Shown in pieces: positions 1 to 8,378 of a stretch of DNA of 64,000 nt. Position 1 is the first letter of the stretch; each line of letters opens with the position of its first letter. Location: NCBI GenBank assembly GCA_903907955.1, contig CAIVPZ010000041.1, positions 186,001 through 250,000 on the forward strand, written 5' to 3'. Source of the stretch: an uncultured Acetobacteraceae bacterium (GTDB lineage Bacteria > Pseudomonadota > Alphaproteobacteria > Acetobacterales > Acetobacteraceae). The position numbers and the translations under genes are program-made. A model generated the notes under the pieces. That model saw nothing but the letters and a program-made list of their open reading frames with translations, did not search any database and was not told the origin of the DNA.

Positions 1-468
1 ACCAACCTGAGCAATTACCTGGGGCTTTCGGTGACCGATCCGGCCCCGCGCCGGATCGGCGGCATCGAGCTTGTCCCGCCGAGCACCGGCACCGGCATGC
101 TGGGTATTCCGGGCGACATGTCCTCGCCGTCGCGTTTCGTGCGGGCCTTTGTCTATGCGCACACCGCGCCGGTGACCTCCACCAGCGACGAGGCGGTGAT
201 GACGGCCTTTCATCTGCTCAACAACTTCGATATTTCGCCCGGCACCATCCGCACCGAGGCCGGCGCGAAGGCGGGCGGTGGCGTAGCGGCGATCGAGACC
301 ACCCAATGGATGGCGGTCAGCGACCTGAAGAACCGGCGTTTCTACATCCGCACCTATGGCGACTATCGGACGCAGGTGGTCGATCTGAAGGCCGCCAGAC
401 TGGATGCGCCGGCCATGATATTCGTGCCGCTCGACAAGCCGGGCGCCCCGCAGGACGTGACACCCTGA
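1..468 (+). CDS. Choloylglycine hydrolase / linear amide C-N hydrolase family protein (3' part only)
   Basis: The frame is open from base 1 and ends with TGA at 466-468, so only about 155 C-terminal residues are visible; the N-terminal nucleophile Cys lies outside the window. Visible segments match the C-terminal half of the bile-salt hydrolase / penicillin V acylase Ntn-hydrolase family: TNLSNYLGLS, GMLGIPGDMSSPSRFVRA, a run around AFHLLNNFDISPG, and QWMAVSDLKNRRFYIRTY near the end. Members hydrolyse linear amide bonds (conjugated bile acids, penicillin V, N-acyl homoserine lactones). The substrate cannot be told from this fragment, and neither can localisation, because any signal peptide is missing. 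Confidence 0.8.
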   Translation, partial: TNLSNYLGLSVTDPAPRRIGGIELVPPSTGTGMLGIPGDMSSPSRFVRAFVYAHTAPVTSTSDEAVMTAFHLLNNFDISPGTIRTEAGAKAGGGVAAIETTQWMAVSDLKNRRFYIRTYGDYRTQVVDLKAARLDAPAMIFVPLDKPGAPQDVTP

Positions 469-823
469 TGCGGTGGAGCGCTCGGCGGTTCCGCCCAAGG
501 GCTGCGGCAAGGGCAGGGAAGGCTTCGAACTTTGCCACGCAGCTATTCACGGTCCTGCATCTGGCAGAGTTGAACCAGCTTGGTGCACTGCCGGACCGAC
601 CGCCTGCATCGACCTGACCGGGCGCGATCTGCTACAGTAGCAACAACATCCGGCGCGACAACATTGCCCGCAGCGGGCCTGCGCTGGCCGGAATCCGGGT
701 GCGGCCCGACTTGCGGAAGCATTGGCTGCAATCGAGCACTTGACGCGAATCGGAATATTTGACGTGGTTAGCGTCCGATGGCGGCCGCGATGGGCTGGCT
801 GCCCCCAGTAATGGTTGAACAGA
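469..823. other. Intergenic region upstream of mucR
   Basis: About 355 bases without a convincing gene. A short GC hairpin (GCCCGC-A-GCGGGC, 666-678) could help end transcription of the hydrolase, but has no T tract. Two direct copies of TTGACG lie 19 bases apart at 740-745 and 759-764, about 60-80 bases before mucR. Neither has a good -10 hexamer at normal spacing, so they could be one weak promoter or a repeated operator half site. Nothing else was seen. Confidence 0.4.
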
Positions 824-1291
824 ATGTCAGGGCAGACTGAGGCCGAACTTTTCCGCCGGCTGACGGCGCAGATCGTGGCCGCTTACTTGGGGCACGACAA
901 GCATGAAGTCGCCGACGTGTCGCCGCTGATCGAGTCCGTGTTCCGGACACTCGCGGGTCTTGGCAAGACACCCGACGAACCGGTCAGGCCGGAGCCGGCA
1001 GTGCCGATCAGGAAGTCGGTATTCCCCGACTACATCGTCTGCCTGGAAGACGGCAAGAAGCTGAAGATGCTCAAGCGGCATCTCAAGACCGCCTACGACC
1101 TGACGCCTGACCAGTACCGCGAGAAATGGGGATTGAATCGCGACTATCCCATGGTGGCGCCCAATTACGCCGAGCACCGCTCCTCGCTGGCCAAGAAGAT
1201 CGGCCTGGGACGCCGGCAGGAACCGGAGAAGACGGCGCCGGTGACGGCAAAGGTTCCGGGCAAGCGCGGGCGCAAGCCGGCGGTGAAGTAA
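824..1291 (+). CDS. mucR: MucR/Ros family transcriptional regulator, zinc-ligand-poor variant
   Basis: 155 aa DNA-binding regulator of the alphaproteobacterial MucR/Ros family, which represses exopolysaccharide, motility and cell-cycle genes. The core VCLEDGKKLKMLKRHL followed by LTPDQYREKWGLNRDYPMVAPNYAE is diagnostic. Ros uses a Cys2His2 zinc site; here only the first Cys and the first His remain, the second Cys being Asp (CLED) and the HH after the helix being Ala-Tyr. Zinc-free relatives are known in Mesorhizobium, so folding without metal is plausible. ATG at 824 is preferred over an in-frame TTG nine bases upstream because the family starts near a TEAEL-like helix. The tail is basic (GKRGRKPAVK). 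It converges with mrp. Confidence 0.85.
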   Translation: MSGQTEAELFRRLTAQIVAAYLGHDKHEVADVSPLIESVFRTLAGLGKTPDEPVRPEPAVPIRKSVFPDYIVCLEDGKKLKMLKRHLKTAYDLTPDQYREKWGLNRDYPMVAPNYAEHRSSLAKKIGLGRRQEPEKTAPVTAKVPGKRGRKPAVK

Positions 1292-1319
1292 CCCAATGAT
1301 TTCCTAACGAACGGGGTCA

Positions 1320-1393
1320 AGGGGGCCACTGCCCCGTCGCGCCGAAGGCGTGCTGCGCGCGGGGCAGGTCCAGGGCAGCGCCCTGGCCCTGCC
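1320..1393. repeat. GC hairpin repeat (half-element) between convergent mucR and mrp
   Basis: Two adjacent hairpins: GCCCCG...CGGGGC at roughly 1331-1365 and CCAGGGC-AGC-GCCCTGG at about 1370-1386. The second shares its CCAGGGC/GCCCTGG core with the arms of the long palindromic elements at 13144-13329 and 28566-28821. It sits between the ends of two convergent genes, so it may act as a bidirectional transcription barrier; no poly-T tail is present. Confidence 0.6.
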
Positions 1394-1434
1394 TTCAGTT
1401 TATCCTGGCGCCAATCGGACGCAGCAACGATAGC

Positions 1435-2562
1435 CTACCGCACCACGATACGCGGCCCGGCAGTCGCCGGTGCCCGCACCTTCTCCCAGACCCGCCGTGC
1501 GATCGAAGCAAACGCCACTGCGGCCGGACTGTCCGGCGCGGCGGCAACAATTGGCGTGCCGGCGTCCGAGCTGGTGCGGACATCCAGCAGCAGCGGCACT
1601 TCGCCGAGGAATTCGCAGCCCAGCCGGGCGGCTTCCTGCCGCGCCCCACCGTGGCCGAAAATCTCGGCCCGGTGGCCGCAGTCCGGGCAGCAGAAATAGC
1701 TCATGTTCTCGACCAGCCCGAGCACCGGCACGTTGGTGCGTTCGAACATGCGCACGCCGCGCCGGGCGTCGATCAGGGCGATGTCCTGCGGCGTCGAGAC
1801 GATCACCGCGCCGGCCAGGGCGACACGCTGCGCCATGGTGAGTTGGGCGTCGCCGGTGCCCGGTGGCATATCGACGATCAGGATGTCCAGCTTGCCCCAT
1901 TCCACCTGGCCCAGCATCTGCTCCAGCGCGCCCATCACCATGGGGCCGCGCCAGATCATCGGCGTTTCCTCCTCGACCAGGAAGCCGATCGACATGGCCG
2001 CCACGCCCCAGGCCGGGATCGGCAGCATCCGGTCGCCGCGCACCTCCGGTTTGCGCGACAGGCCGAGCAGGCGCGGCAGGCTGGGGCCGTAGATGTCGGC
2101 GTCCAGCAGCCCCACCTTCAGCCCGAGCTGCGCCAGCGCCACCGCCAGGTTCACCGCGGTGGTGGATTTTCCCACCCCGCCCTTGCCGGAGGCCACCGCC
2201 ACGATGGCGCCCACCTCGGGCAGCAGCATGGGCCGGTTCGCCCCCGCCGCCTGCCCGCCATGATGCGGGTGCCCGCCGGCGGGGCCGGCCGGTGCGGTGC
2301 TGTGCGCGGTCAGCACGGCGGCGACGTTCAGCACCCCGGGCTGGCGGGCGAGCAGTTCCGCCACCTGGCGGCGCACCGGCTCCATCGCCGCGGCGTGGGC
2401 GCGATCGGTCAGCAGCGACACCCGCACCAGCCCCCCCTGGACCAGCACGGCCTCCACCAGCCCGGCCGAGACGATGTCGCGGCCGCTGGCCGGATCGACG
2501 ATCGTGCCGAGCAGTTCCCTGAGCGCGGTTTCGCTGAGGGCCGCCTCTGTCGATTTGGGCAT
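1435..2562 (-). CDS. mrp: Mrp/NBP35 (ApbC) family iron-sulfur cluster carrier ATPase
   Basis: 375 aa cytosolic P-loop ATPase that binds and delivers 4Fe-4S clusters to apoproteins. An N-terminal MIP18/DUF59 domain occupies about residues 5-95. A linker follows, then the deviant Walker A motif ASGKGGVGKST at about 124-134, DADIYGPS, the switch segment VDMPPGTGD, and the cluster-binding CPDCG (CxxC) near residue 290. The start chosen is ATG at 2562 with GAAAGG 11 bases upstream; an in-frame ATG at 2607 is possible but lies in sequence unlike the family. It is divergent from hflK with about 144 bases between. The clients could include the complex I Fe-S subunits encoded later in the window (inference). 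Confidence 0.9.
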   Translation of the reverse strand: MPKSTEAALSETALRELLGTIVDPASGRDIVSAGLVEAVLVQGGLVRVSLLTDRAHAAAMEPVRRQVAELLARQPGVLNVAAVLTAHSTAPAGPAGGHPHHGGQAAGANRPMLLPEVGAIVAVASGKGGVGKSTTAVNLAVALAQLGLKVGLLDADIYGPSLPRLLGLSRKPEVRGDRMLPIPAWGVAAMSIGFLVEEETPMIWRGPMVMGALEQMLGQVEWGKLDILIVDMPPGTGDAQLTMAQRVALAGAVIVSTPQDIALIDARRGVRMFERTNVPVLGLVENMSYFCCPDCGHRAEIFGHGGARQEAARLGCEFLGEVPLLLDVRTSSDAGTPIVAAAPDSPAAVAFASIARRVWEKVRAPATAGPRIVVR

Positions 2563-2706
2563 CCGCTTGAAAACCTTTCGTAGCCGGTCAATATGCAGCC
2601 GCGTCATGGCCAGGGGATATGGTCCGCGCCCCGCATCGTGCAAATGGCCTTTCGGCAACCGCCGCGCGGAGCGCGGTTACCCGCTATACAGGAGCGACCC
2701 CTATCC

Positions 2707-4002
2707 ATGCCTTGGAACAACAGCGGCCCCGGCGACGGCTCCAGCGGCGGGTCGGGCGGCGGGTCGGGCGGCCCCAGCCCCTGGGGCACATCGGGCGGCG
2801 GTGACGGGCGACGGCCCGGCGGCCGGCCGAACGGCCCGCAAGGCCCCTGGGGCGGCGGGCCGCGTGGCGGCGGTGGCGGCGGTGGCGGCGGTGGCGGACC
2901 CACGCCGCCCGATATCGATGAGTTGATCGCGCGCCTTCAGGCGTTCCTGCGCGGTCTGCTGCCGCCTGGCATCGGCGGCGCGCCCGGGGGCCGCGGCCGG
3001 TTCCACGGCGGCAGCGCGGCGGCCGTGCTGGCGGTGCTGGTGCTCGGCCTGTGGCTGTTCAGCGGCTTCTACCGGGTCCAGCCGGACGAGCAGGGCGTGG
3101 TCATGCGCTTCGGCGCCTACGACCGCACGACCCTGCCCGGGCTGAACTACCATCTGCCCTGGCCGATCGAGAGCGTGCTGCGCCCCGCCGTCACCCGGAT
3201 CAACCGCATCGAAATCGGTTTCCGTTCCTCCCCCGAGGTGATCCGCACCCAGGGGCGCGGCGACGGCAACGCCGAGATCGGCCCGGAAAGCCTGATGCTG
3301 ACTGGCGACGAGAACATCATCGACATCGACTTCGCGGTGTTCTGGCGCATCCGCGATGCCGGCGCCTTCCTGTTCAACACCCGCAACCCGGCCTACACGG
3401 TGAAGTCGGCCGCCGAGAGCGTGATGCGCGAGGTGATCGGCCGCACCCCCATCCAGCCCGCCCTGACCGATGCCCGCGCGCAGATCGAGGTGGCGGTGAA
3501 GAACGGTGTGCAGGCCATCCTCGATGCCTACGGCTCGGGGGTCGAGATCACCCAGGTGCAGCTGCAGAAGGTTGATCCGCCGGCCGCCGTGATCGACAGC
3601 TTCCGCGATGTCCAGCGCGCCAACACCGACGCCGAGCGCATGCGCAACGAGGCCGAGAGCTACCGCAACGACATCGTGCCGCGCGCCCGCGGCGACTCCG
3701 CCGCCATCGTCGCCGAGGCGGATGGCGCCCGCCAGGCCTCGATCGCCGCGTCCACCGGTCAGGCGCAGCGCTTCCTGTCGGTGCTGAAGGCCTACAACGC
3801 CGCCAAGGACGTCACCATGCAGCGCCTCTATCTGGAGACCATGCAGGAGATCCTCACCAAGACGCCGGCGGTCATCCTCGACGACCGGCTGCAGGGCGTG
3901 CTGCCGCTGCTCAATCTGACCGGCGCCGGCCAGCCGCCGCCGCTGCCAGCGCCGCTGCCGGCGCCCAACCCGCCAGCGCCGCCGCGGGGGGCCGCGCGAT
4001 GA
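2707..4002 (+). CDS. hflK: FtsH protease activity modulator HflK
   Basis: 431 aa inner-membrane SPFH/band-7 protein that with HflC forms a cage around FtsH and restrains its proteolysis. Residues 1-70 are very Gly/Pro-rich and cytoplasmic, one membrane segment lies at about 104-121 (VLAVLVLGLWLF), and the periplasmic SPFH domain follows from FYRVQPDEQGVVMRFG. A helical Ala/Glu/Arg-rich stretch (residues 290-350) and a Pro-rich tail complete it. Start ATG at 2707 is preceded by AGGAG, 12 bases off; earlier in-frame starts would extend into the mrp promoter region. The stop overlaps the hflC start as ATGA, implying translational coupling. Confidence 0.93.
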   Translation: MPWNNSGPGDGSSGGSGGGSGGPSPWGTSGGGDGRRPGGRPNGPQGPWGGGPRGGGGGGGGGGGPTPPDIDELIARLQAFLRGLLPPGIGGAPGGRGRFHGGSAAAVLAVLVLGLWLFSGFYRVQPDEQGVVMRFGAYDRTTLPGLNYHLPWPIESVLRPAVTRINRIEIGFRSSPEVIRTQGRGDGNAEIGPESLMLTGDENIIDIDFAVFWRIRDAGAFLFNTRNPAYTVKSAAESVMREVIGRTPIQPALTDARAQIEVAVKNGVQAILDAYGSGVEITQVQLQKVDPPAAVIDSFRDVQRANTDAERMRNEAESYRNDIVPRARGDSAAIVAEADGARQASIAASTGQAQRFLSVLKAYNAAKDVTMQRLYLETMQEILTKTPAVILDDRLQGVLPLLNLTGAGQPPPLPAPLPAPNPPAPPRGAAR

Positions 4003-4922
4003 ACCGCCTGATCGCCGCTGCCGTCGCGCTGCTGCTTGTGCTGGCGCTGGTCGCCGCCGACTCGCTGTTCATCGTGGAGCAGACCGAGCAGGTGCTGATC
4101 ACCCAGCTTGGCCAGCCGATCCGCCTGATCACCGAGCCGGGCCTGCACGCCAAGCTGCCGTTCATCCAGACCGCCATCAGCTTCGACCGCCGCCTGCTCG
4201 ACTACGAGGTGCCTCCCGAGGAAGTCATCCTCGGCGACCAGCGCCGGCTGATCGTGGACAGTTTCACCCGCTACCGGATCACCGATCCGCTGCGGTACTT
4301 CCAGGCCGTGGGGCCGACCGAGGAGGGCATCCGCGCCCGGCTGAACTCGGTGGTGTCGTCCTCGCTGCGCCGGGTGCTGGGCAACGAGCAACTGCTCAAT
4401 GTGCTGTCCTCGCAGCGCGGCCGCATCATGGGGCTGATCCGCACCCAGGTGAACGACGAGATGCGCGGCTTCGGCATCGCGGTCGAGGACGTGCGTATCC
4501 GCCGCGCCGATCTGCCGGAGGAGAACACCCAGGCCATCCTTGGCCGGATGAACTCCGAGCGTGAGCGCGTCGCCCGTCAGGCCCGCGCCGAGGGGGCGGA
4601 GGCATCCGCCCGCATCCGCGCCGATGCCGACCGCGAGCGCACCGTGCTGCTGGCCGACGCGCGCGCTCGTGCCGACGAGCTGCGCGGCCAGGGCGAGGCG
4701 CAGGCGATCGCCATCTATGCCGATGCGTTCCAGCGGGACGCGCATTTCTTCGGCGTCTGGCGGACCCTGCAGGCCTATCGCGAGGCGTTCGCCAACGGCG
4801 CCTCGCGGCTGGTGCTGTCGCCCGGCGACGACTTCCTGCAGATGCTGCGCCACGCGCCGCAGCCTGGTCCAACGCTGCCGGCCGCGGCCAATGCCGCGCC
4901 GGAGGCAAAGCCCGCACAGTGA
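3999..4922 (+). CDS. hflC: FtsH protease activity modulator HflC
   Basis: 307 aa partner of HflK, anchored by one N-terminal membrane segment (about residues 3-22) with the SPFH domain in the periplasm. Typical motifs are VEQTEQVLITQLGQP, VEDVRIRRADLPEEN and the long Ala/Arg/Glu helix RQARAEGAEASARIRADADR. The ATG overlaps the hflK stop by four bases, so the two are one transcript and made in step, as expected for a hetero-oligomer. The C-terminus is a short Pro/Ala tail. The stop is followed after seven bases by a strong hairpin (4929-4966) that separates it from degP. Confidence 0.93.
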   Translation: MNRLIAAAVALLLVLALVAADSLFIVEQTEQVLITQLGQPIRLITEPGLHAKLPFIQTAISFDRRLLDYEVPPEEVILGDQRRLIVDSFTRYRITDPLRYFQAVGPTEEGIRARLNSVVSSSLRRVLGNEQLLNVLSSQRGRIMGLIRTQVNDEMRGFGIAVEDVRIRRADLPEENTQAILGRMNSERERVARQARAEGAEASARIRADADRERTVLLADARARADELRGQGEAQAIAIYADAFQRDAHFFGVWRTLQAYREAFANGASRLVLSPGDDFLQMLRHAPQPGPTLPAAANAAPEAKPAQ

Positions 4923-4928
4923 CTGCCC

Positions 4929-4966
4929 GGCCGCCCCCGCTGCGCTTGCTGCCGGCGGGGGCGGCC
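4929..4966 (+). terminator. Hairpin after hflC (terminator-like)
   Basis: Perfect 12-bp arms (GGCCGCCCCCGC at 4929-4940, complement at 4955-4966) around a 14-base loop, starting seven bases past the hflC stop. There is no T tract, so it may only attenuate read-through into degP. Confidence 0.45.
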
Positions 4967-5026
4967 GCCACATTGTTGCCGCGACACTCTGACGACCATG
5001 CCCGAGACCATTGGGGAGCCCTGCCG

Positions 5027-6541
5027 ATGCGACATCCGACCCGACTGGCCATGCGCGCCGGTGCTGTGCTGCTGGCCGCGGCGTTCATCCTGCCGGCCGC
5101 CCTTCCGACGGTCGCCCAGGCGCGCCCGGCGCCGGAGAGCTTTGCCGATCTGGCCGAGAAGCTGCTGCCCGGCGTGGTGAACATCTCCACCAGCCAGACC
5201 GTGCAGTCGCACAACGAGCGGGCGGGGCCGGAGATTCCGACCTTCCCGCCCGGTTCGCCGTTCGAGCAGTTCTTCCGCGACTTTCTCGACCGCAACCGCC
5301 CGGGCCCACACGGCGACCGCACGCCGCAGGCGCCGCCGCACAAGATGCAGAGCCTCGGGTCCGGCTTCATCGTCGATGCGTCCGGCATCGTGGTGACCAA
5401 CAACCACGTCATCGACGGCGCCGACGAGATCACCGTTACCCTCCAGGACAACACCAGCCTGAAGGCCACCCTGATCGGCCGCGACGAGCGCACCGACATC
5501 GCCGTGCTGAAGGTAGCCTCCGACAAGCCGCTGCCGGCCGTGCCGTTCGGCGACTCGGACCGCTCGCGGGTGGGCGACTGGGTGCTGGCCATCGGCAACC
5601 CGTTCGGCCTGGGCGGCAGCGTCACCGCCGGCATCGTCAGTGCCCGCGGCCGCGACATCCAGCAGGGACCCTACGACAATTTCATCCAGACCGACGCCGC
5701 AATCAACCGCGGCAATTCCGGTGGCCCGCTGTTCAACCTGGACGGCGAGGTGATCGGCATCAACACGGCGATCTACTCGCCGTCCGGCGGCTCGATCGGC
5801 ATCGGCTTCTCCATCCCGTCCAACCTGGCCAAGACCGTGGTGGCGCAGCTGCGCGATTTCGGCCGTGCCAAGCGCGGCTGGCTTGGGGTGAAGATTCAAC
5901 AGGTCACTCCGGACATCGCTGAGAGCATGGGGCTGAAGGAGCCGAACGGCGCGCTGGTGGCCAGCGTGGAGGAGGGGGGGCCGGCGCAGGTGGCGAAACT
6001 GCGCGGCGGCGACGTCATCCTGAAGTTCAACGGCCAGGACGTGAAGGAGATGCGCAACCTGCCGCGCATCGTCGCGGAAACCGCGATCGGCCGGGAGGTG
6101 CAACTGACGGTGTGGCGCGACGGGCACGAAATCACCCTGGTCGCCAAGGTCGGCGAACTGCCCGACGAGCCGAAGGCCGCCGTGGCCACGCCCGACAAGC
6201 CGGTGCCGGCGCAGCCCACCGAACTGTCCGCGCTCGGGCTGACGCTGGCGCCGATCACGCCGGAGGCGCGTGACCGCTACCAGATCGGCGACGACCAGAA
6301 GGGCGTGCTGATCACCGAGGTCGCCCCCGGTTCCTCGGCGGCCGAGCGGGGCCTCAAGCCGGGCGACGTGATCGTGGAAGTGCTGCAACAGGAGGTGAAC
6401 ACCCCGGCCGACGTGGTGGAGCGGGTGGAGCGGGCGCGCAAGGCCAACCGCAAATCGGTGCTGGTGCTGATCCAGGGCCAGGACGGGCCGCGCTGGGTGC
6501 CGCTTTCCCTGGCCGCTGACGGCAAGCGGCAGCCGGGCTGA
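5027..6541 (+). CDS. degP: Do-family serine endoprotease DegP/MucD (HtrA)
   Basis: 504 aa periplasmic protease-chaperone for misfolded envelope proteins. A signal peptide spans about residues 1-32 (hydrophobic AGAVLLAAAFILPAALP, cleavage near AQA). The trypsin-like domain carries the full triad: His127 in TNNHVIDG, Asp157 in RTDIAVLKV and Ser231 in INRGNSGGPLF. Two PDZ domains follow, about 285-375 and 405-500. Start ATG at 5027 has GGGGAG nine bases upstream and gives a clean signal peptide. It lies directly after hflKC, a common pairing of FtsH control and periplasmic proteolysis. The stop codon is also the first base triplet of a 104-bp repeat (6539-6642). Confidence 0.93.
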   Translation: MRHPTRLAMRAGAVLLAAAFILPAALPTVAQARPAPESFADLAEKLLPGVVNISTSQTVQSHNERAGPEIPTFPPGSPFEQFFRDFLDRNRPGPHGDRTPQAPPHKMQSLGSGFIVDASGIVVTNNHVIDGADEITVTLQDNTSLKATLIGRDERTDIAVLKVASDKPLPAVPFGDSDRSRVGDWVLAIGNPFGLGGSVTAGIVSARGRDIQQGPYDNFIQTDAAINRGNSGGPLFNLDGEVIGINTAIYSPSGGSIGIGFSIPSNLAKTVVAQLRDFGRAKRGWLGVKIQQVTPDIAESMGLKEPNGALVASVEEGGPAQVAKLRGGDVILKFNGQDVKEMRNLPRIVAETAIGREVQLTVWRDGHEITLVAKVGELPDEPKAAVATPDKPVPAQPTELSALGLTLAPITPEARDRYQIGDDQKGVLITEVAPGSSAAERGLKPGDVIVEVLQQEVNTPADVVERVERARKANRKSVLVLIQGQDGPRWVPLSLAADGKRQPG

Positions 6542-6642
6542 GAGTTTGTGAATGAATGCCCGCAGCGCTCGGTTCCTGCCGGAAACGCTCAATGATATCA
6601 GCGGGCTTTCATTCGCAAATTCGATTGCTTCACAAGCTCTGA
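6539..6642. repeat. 104-bp MITE-like inverted-repeat element, copy A
   Basis: Copy A of a pair with 10424-10527: same length, 95 of 104 bases identical by direct reading. The ends form an imperfect terminal inverted repeat (TGAGAGTTTGTGAA against TCAGAGCTTGTGAA in the opposite orientation, 12 of 14 matching). An internal inverted repeat pairs GAATGAATGCCCGC with GCGGGCTTTCATTC. The element begins exactly with the TGA stop of degP and ends at TGA. No coding capacity. Similarity of both copies stops abruptly at the edges. Confidence 0.8.
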
Positions 6643-6688
6643 CGCGCGGAACGGACCCGGCAGGGGCCAGTGTCCCTTGCCGGGTCTG

Positions 6689-7582
6689 CTACGGCCACCG
6701 CACCTCAGGCGGCATGCTCATCAGAATCGCGTCCACATTGCCGCCGGTCTTCAGGCCGAACAGGGTGCCGCGGTCGTACAGCAGGTTGAACTCCACATAG
6801 CGTCCGCGCTTGATCAGCAGTGCCTCGCGTTCCTCCGGCGTCCACGCTTCGCCCATCCGCCGGCGCACGATGCGCGGAAAGGCATCCAGGAACGCGCGCC
6901 CGACATCCTGAACGAAGGCAAGGTCGGCCGCCGCGTCGCCGCTGAAATGCTCGTCGAAGAAGATGCCGCCGGCGCCGCGCGCCTCGCCACGATGCGGCAG
7001 GTAGAAGTAGCGGTCGCACCATTCCCGGTAGCGCGGATGGCAGGCCGGGTCGTGGCGGTCGCAGGCGGCGCGGAAGGCGGCCTGCAGATCGGCCGCATCT
7101 TCGATCGCGGCCTCCGAGTCCGGCCGCAGCGGCGTCAGGTCGCCGCCGCCGCCGAACCAGCCCCGGCTGGTCACCAGCATGCGGGTGTTGAAATGCGCTG
7201 CCGGCACATGCGGGTTGCACATATGCGCCACCAGGCTGATGCCGCTGGCCCAGAAGCGCGGGTCCTCCGCGGCGCCGGGGATCTGGCGGCGGAATTCCGG
7301 GCTGAAGCTGCCGAACACGGTGGAGACGTTCACCCCCACCTTCTCGAACACGCGGCCTTTCAGCAGGCTGATCACCCCGCCGCCGCCCGGCGCGCCGTCC
7401 TCGGTGGGGCGCTGCCACGGGCTGCGCACGAACCGTCCCGCCGGCCGCCCCGCTTGCCGCTCACCCGGCAGGTCGTCCTCGATCGTCTCGAAGGCGGTGC
7501 AGAGTGCATCGCGCAGCGCTTCGAACCAGGCGCGGGCGGCCTGCTGGAGGGCGGCATGCGGGGGCGGAGCGGTGTTTGTCAT
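6689..7582 (-). CDS. hemF: Oxygen-dependent coproporphyrinogen III oxidase
   Basis: 297 aa cytosolic enzyme (EC 1.3.3.3) that uses O2 to decarboxylate two propionates of coproporphyrinogen III, giving protoporphyrinogen IX in haem synthesis. Family signatures are evident: [20 protein letters not shown], the Gly-rich [11 protein letters not shown], and the C-terminal block [18 protein letters not shown] followed by DAILMSMPP. Start ATG at 7582 gives the expected length; 15 further in-frame codons upstream look non-coding. It is divergent from petA. Its placement beside the bc1 operon fits a supply of haem to the cytochromes, and use of the O2-dependent form fits an aerobe. Confidence 0.94.
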   Translation of the reverse strand: MTNTAPPPHAALQQAARAWFEALRDALCTAFETIEDDLPGERQAGRPAGRFVRSPWQRPTEDGAPGGGGVISLLKGRVFEKVGVNVSTVFGSFSPEFRRQIPGAAEDPRFWASGISLVAHMCNPHVPAAHFNTRMLVTSRGWFGGGGDLTPLRPDSEAAIEDAADLQAAFRAACDRHDPACHPRYREWCDRYFYLPHRGEARGAGGIFFDEHFSGDAAADLAFVQDVGRAFLDAFPRIVRRRMGEAWTPEEREALLIKRGRYVEFNLLYDRGTLFGLKTGGNVDAILMSMPPEVRWP

Positions 7583-7805
7583 GGCGGGCAACCCTGTCGG
7601 AGCGTTCCAGCGTAACCGTATGTGCACCTATGTTGCAGAGACGAAGTGTGACCTATGGACCGGCTCCGGGGTTTGGGCTAATTGCGCCGCCCAGGGCAGG
7701 CGCCTGCCGCGACGTTCGCGGGGCGGCGGGTATTGCGTGCCGTGCAATTGCCGCTACGTGGCCCCGCAGGATACCTGGCGGTGAAAAAAAAGGATGGCTG
7801 ACACG

Positions 7806-8366
7806 ATGTCTGCGACCGCGCATGTGCCTGACCATGGTTCGGGGCCGGACGGCACCAAACGGGATTTCCTGCAGCTGGTTGCACTCGCTTCGGCGGCAGT
7901 CGGCGCCGGCGCCATCATCTGGCCGCTGGTGGACAGCATGAATCCGTCCAAGGACGTGCTGGCGCTCTCCGAGATCGAGGTCGATATAGCCCCGATCCCG
8001 CTCGGTTCGGGCATCATCGCCTCCTGGCGCGGCCAGCCGGTGTTCATCCGCCACCGCACCGAAACCGAGATCAAGGAAGCCCAGGCCGCGCCGCTCAGCG
8101 AAATGCGCGACCCGGCGACGGACGCGGAGCGGGTCAAGGCCGGCCACGAGCAGTGGCTCATCACCAGCGCCATCTGCACCCATCTCGGCTGCATTCCCGG
8201 CGGCATCAAGCCGACCCAGCCGCGCGGCGAGTTCGGCGGCTGGTTCTGCCCCTGCCACGGCAGCCAGTATGACACCGCCGCCCGCATCCGGAAGGGGCCG
8301 GCGCCGCGCAACCTTCCCCTCGTGCCGTACGCCTTTCTGAACGACACCAAGATCAAGATCGGCTGA
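7806..8366 (+). CDS. petA: Ubiquinol-cytochrome c reductase Rieske iron-sulfur subunit
   Basis: 186 aa Rieske protein of the cytochrome bc1 complex. It carries electrons from ubiquinol to cytochrome c1. The N-terminal TKRDFLQLVALASAAVGAGA is a Tat-type, uncleaved membrane anchor (TM about 21-40). The 2Fe-2S ligands sit in CTHLGC (Cys124, His126) and CPCHGS (Cys148, His151), with the disulfide Cys129-Cys150. ATG at 7806 is chosen because AAGGA lies 11 bases upstream; an ATG at 7794 abuts the A-rich tract with no room for a ribosome binding site, but cannot be excluded. First gene of petABC; petB starts 12 bases after its stop. Confidence 0.93.
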   Translation: MSATAHVPDHGSGPDGTKRDFLQLVALASAAVGAGAIIWPLVDSMNPSKDVLALSEIEVDIAPIPLGSGIIASWRGQPVFIRHRTETEIKEAQAAPLSEMRDPATDAERVKAGHEQWLITSAICTHLGCIPGGIKPTQPRGEFGGWFCPCHGSQYDTAARIRKGPAPRNLPLVPYAFLNDTKIKIG

Positions 8367-8378
8367 GGGCAAAGTTTC

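Noticed and set aside
2593-2706. N-terminal extension of HflK
   Set aside because: The added 38 residues lie in the mrp-hflK intergenic region and have no family match; ATG 2707 has a ribosome binding site.
4775-6592. Long minus-strand frame opposite degP
   Set aside because: Antisense shadow of a GC-rich gene, rich in Arg/His/Gly/Ala and without known domains. The same applies to long antisense frames over petB, gpmI, dnaE and the nuo genes.
7628-7793. Promoter of petABC
   Set aside because: TTGCAG and TATGGA occur with 15 bases between, but match and spacing are too poor to call.
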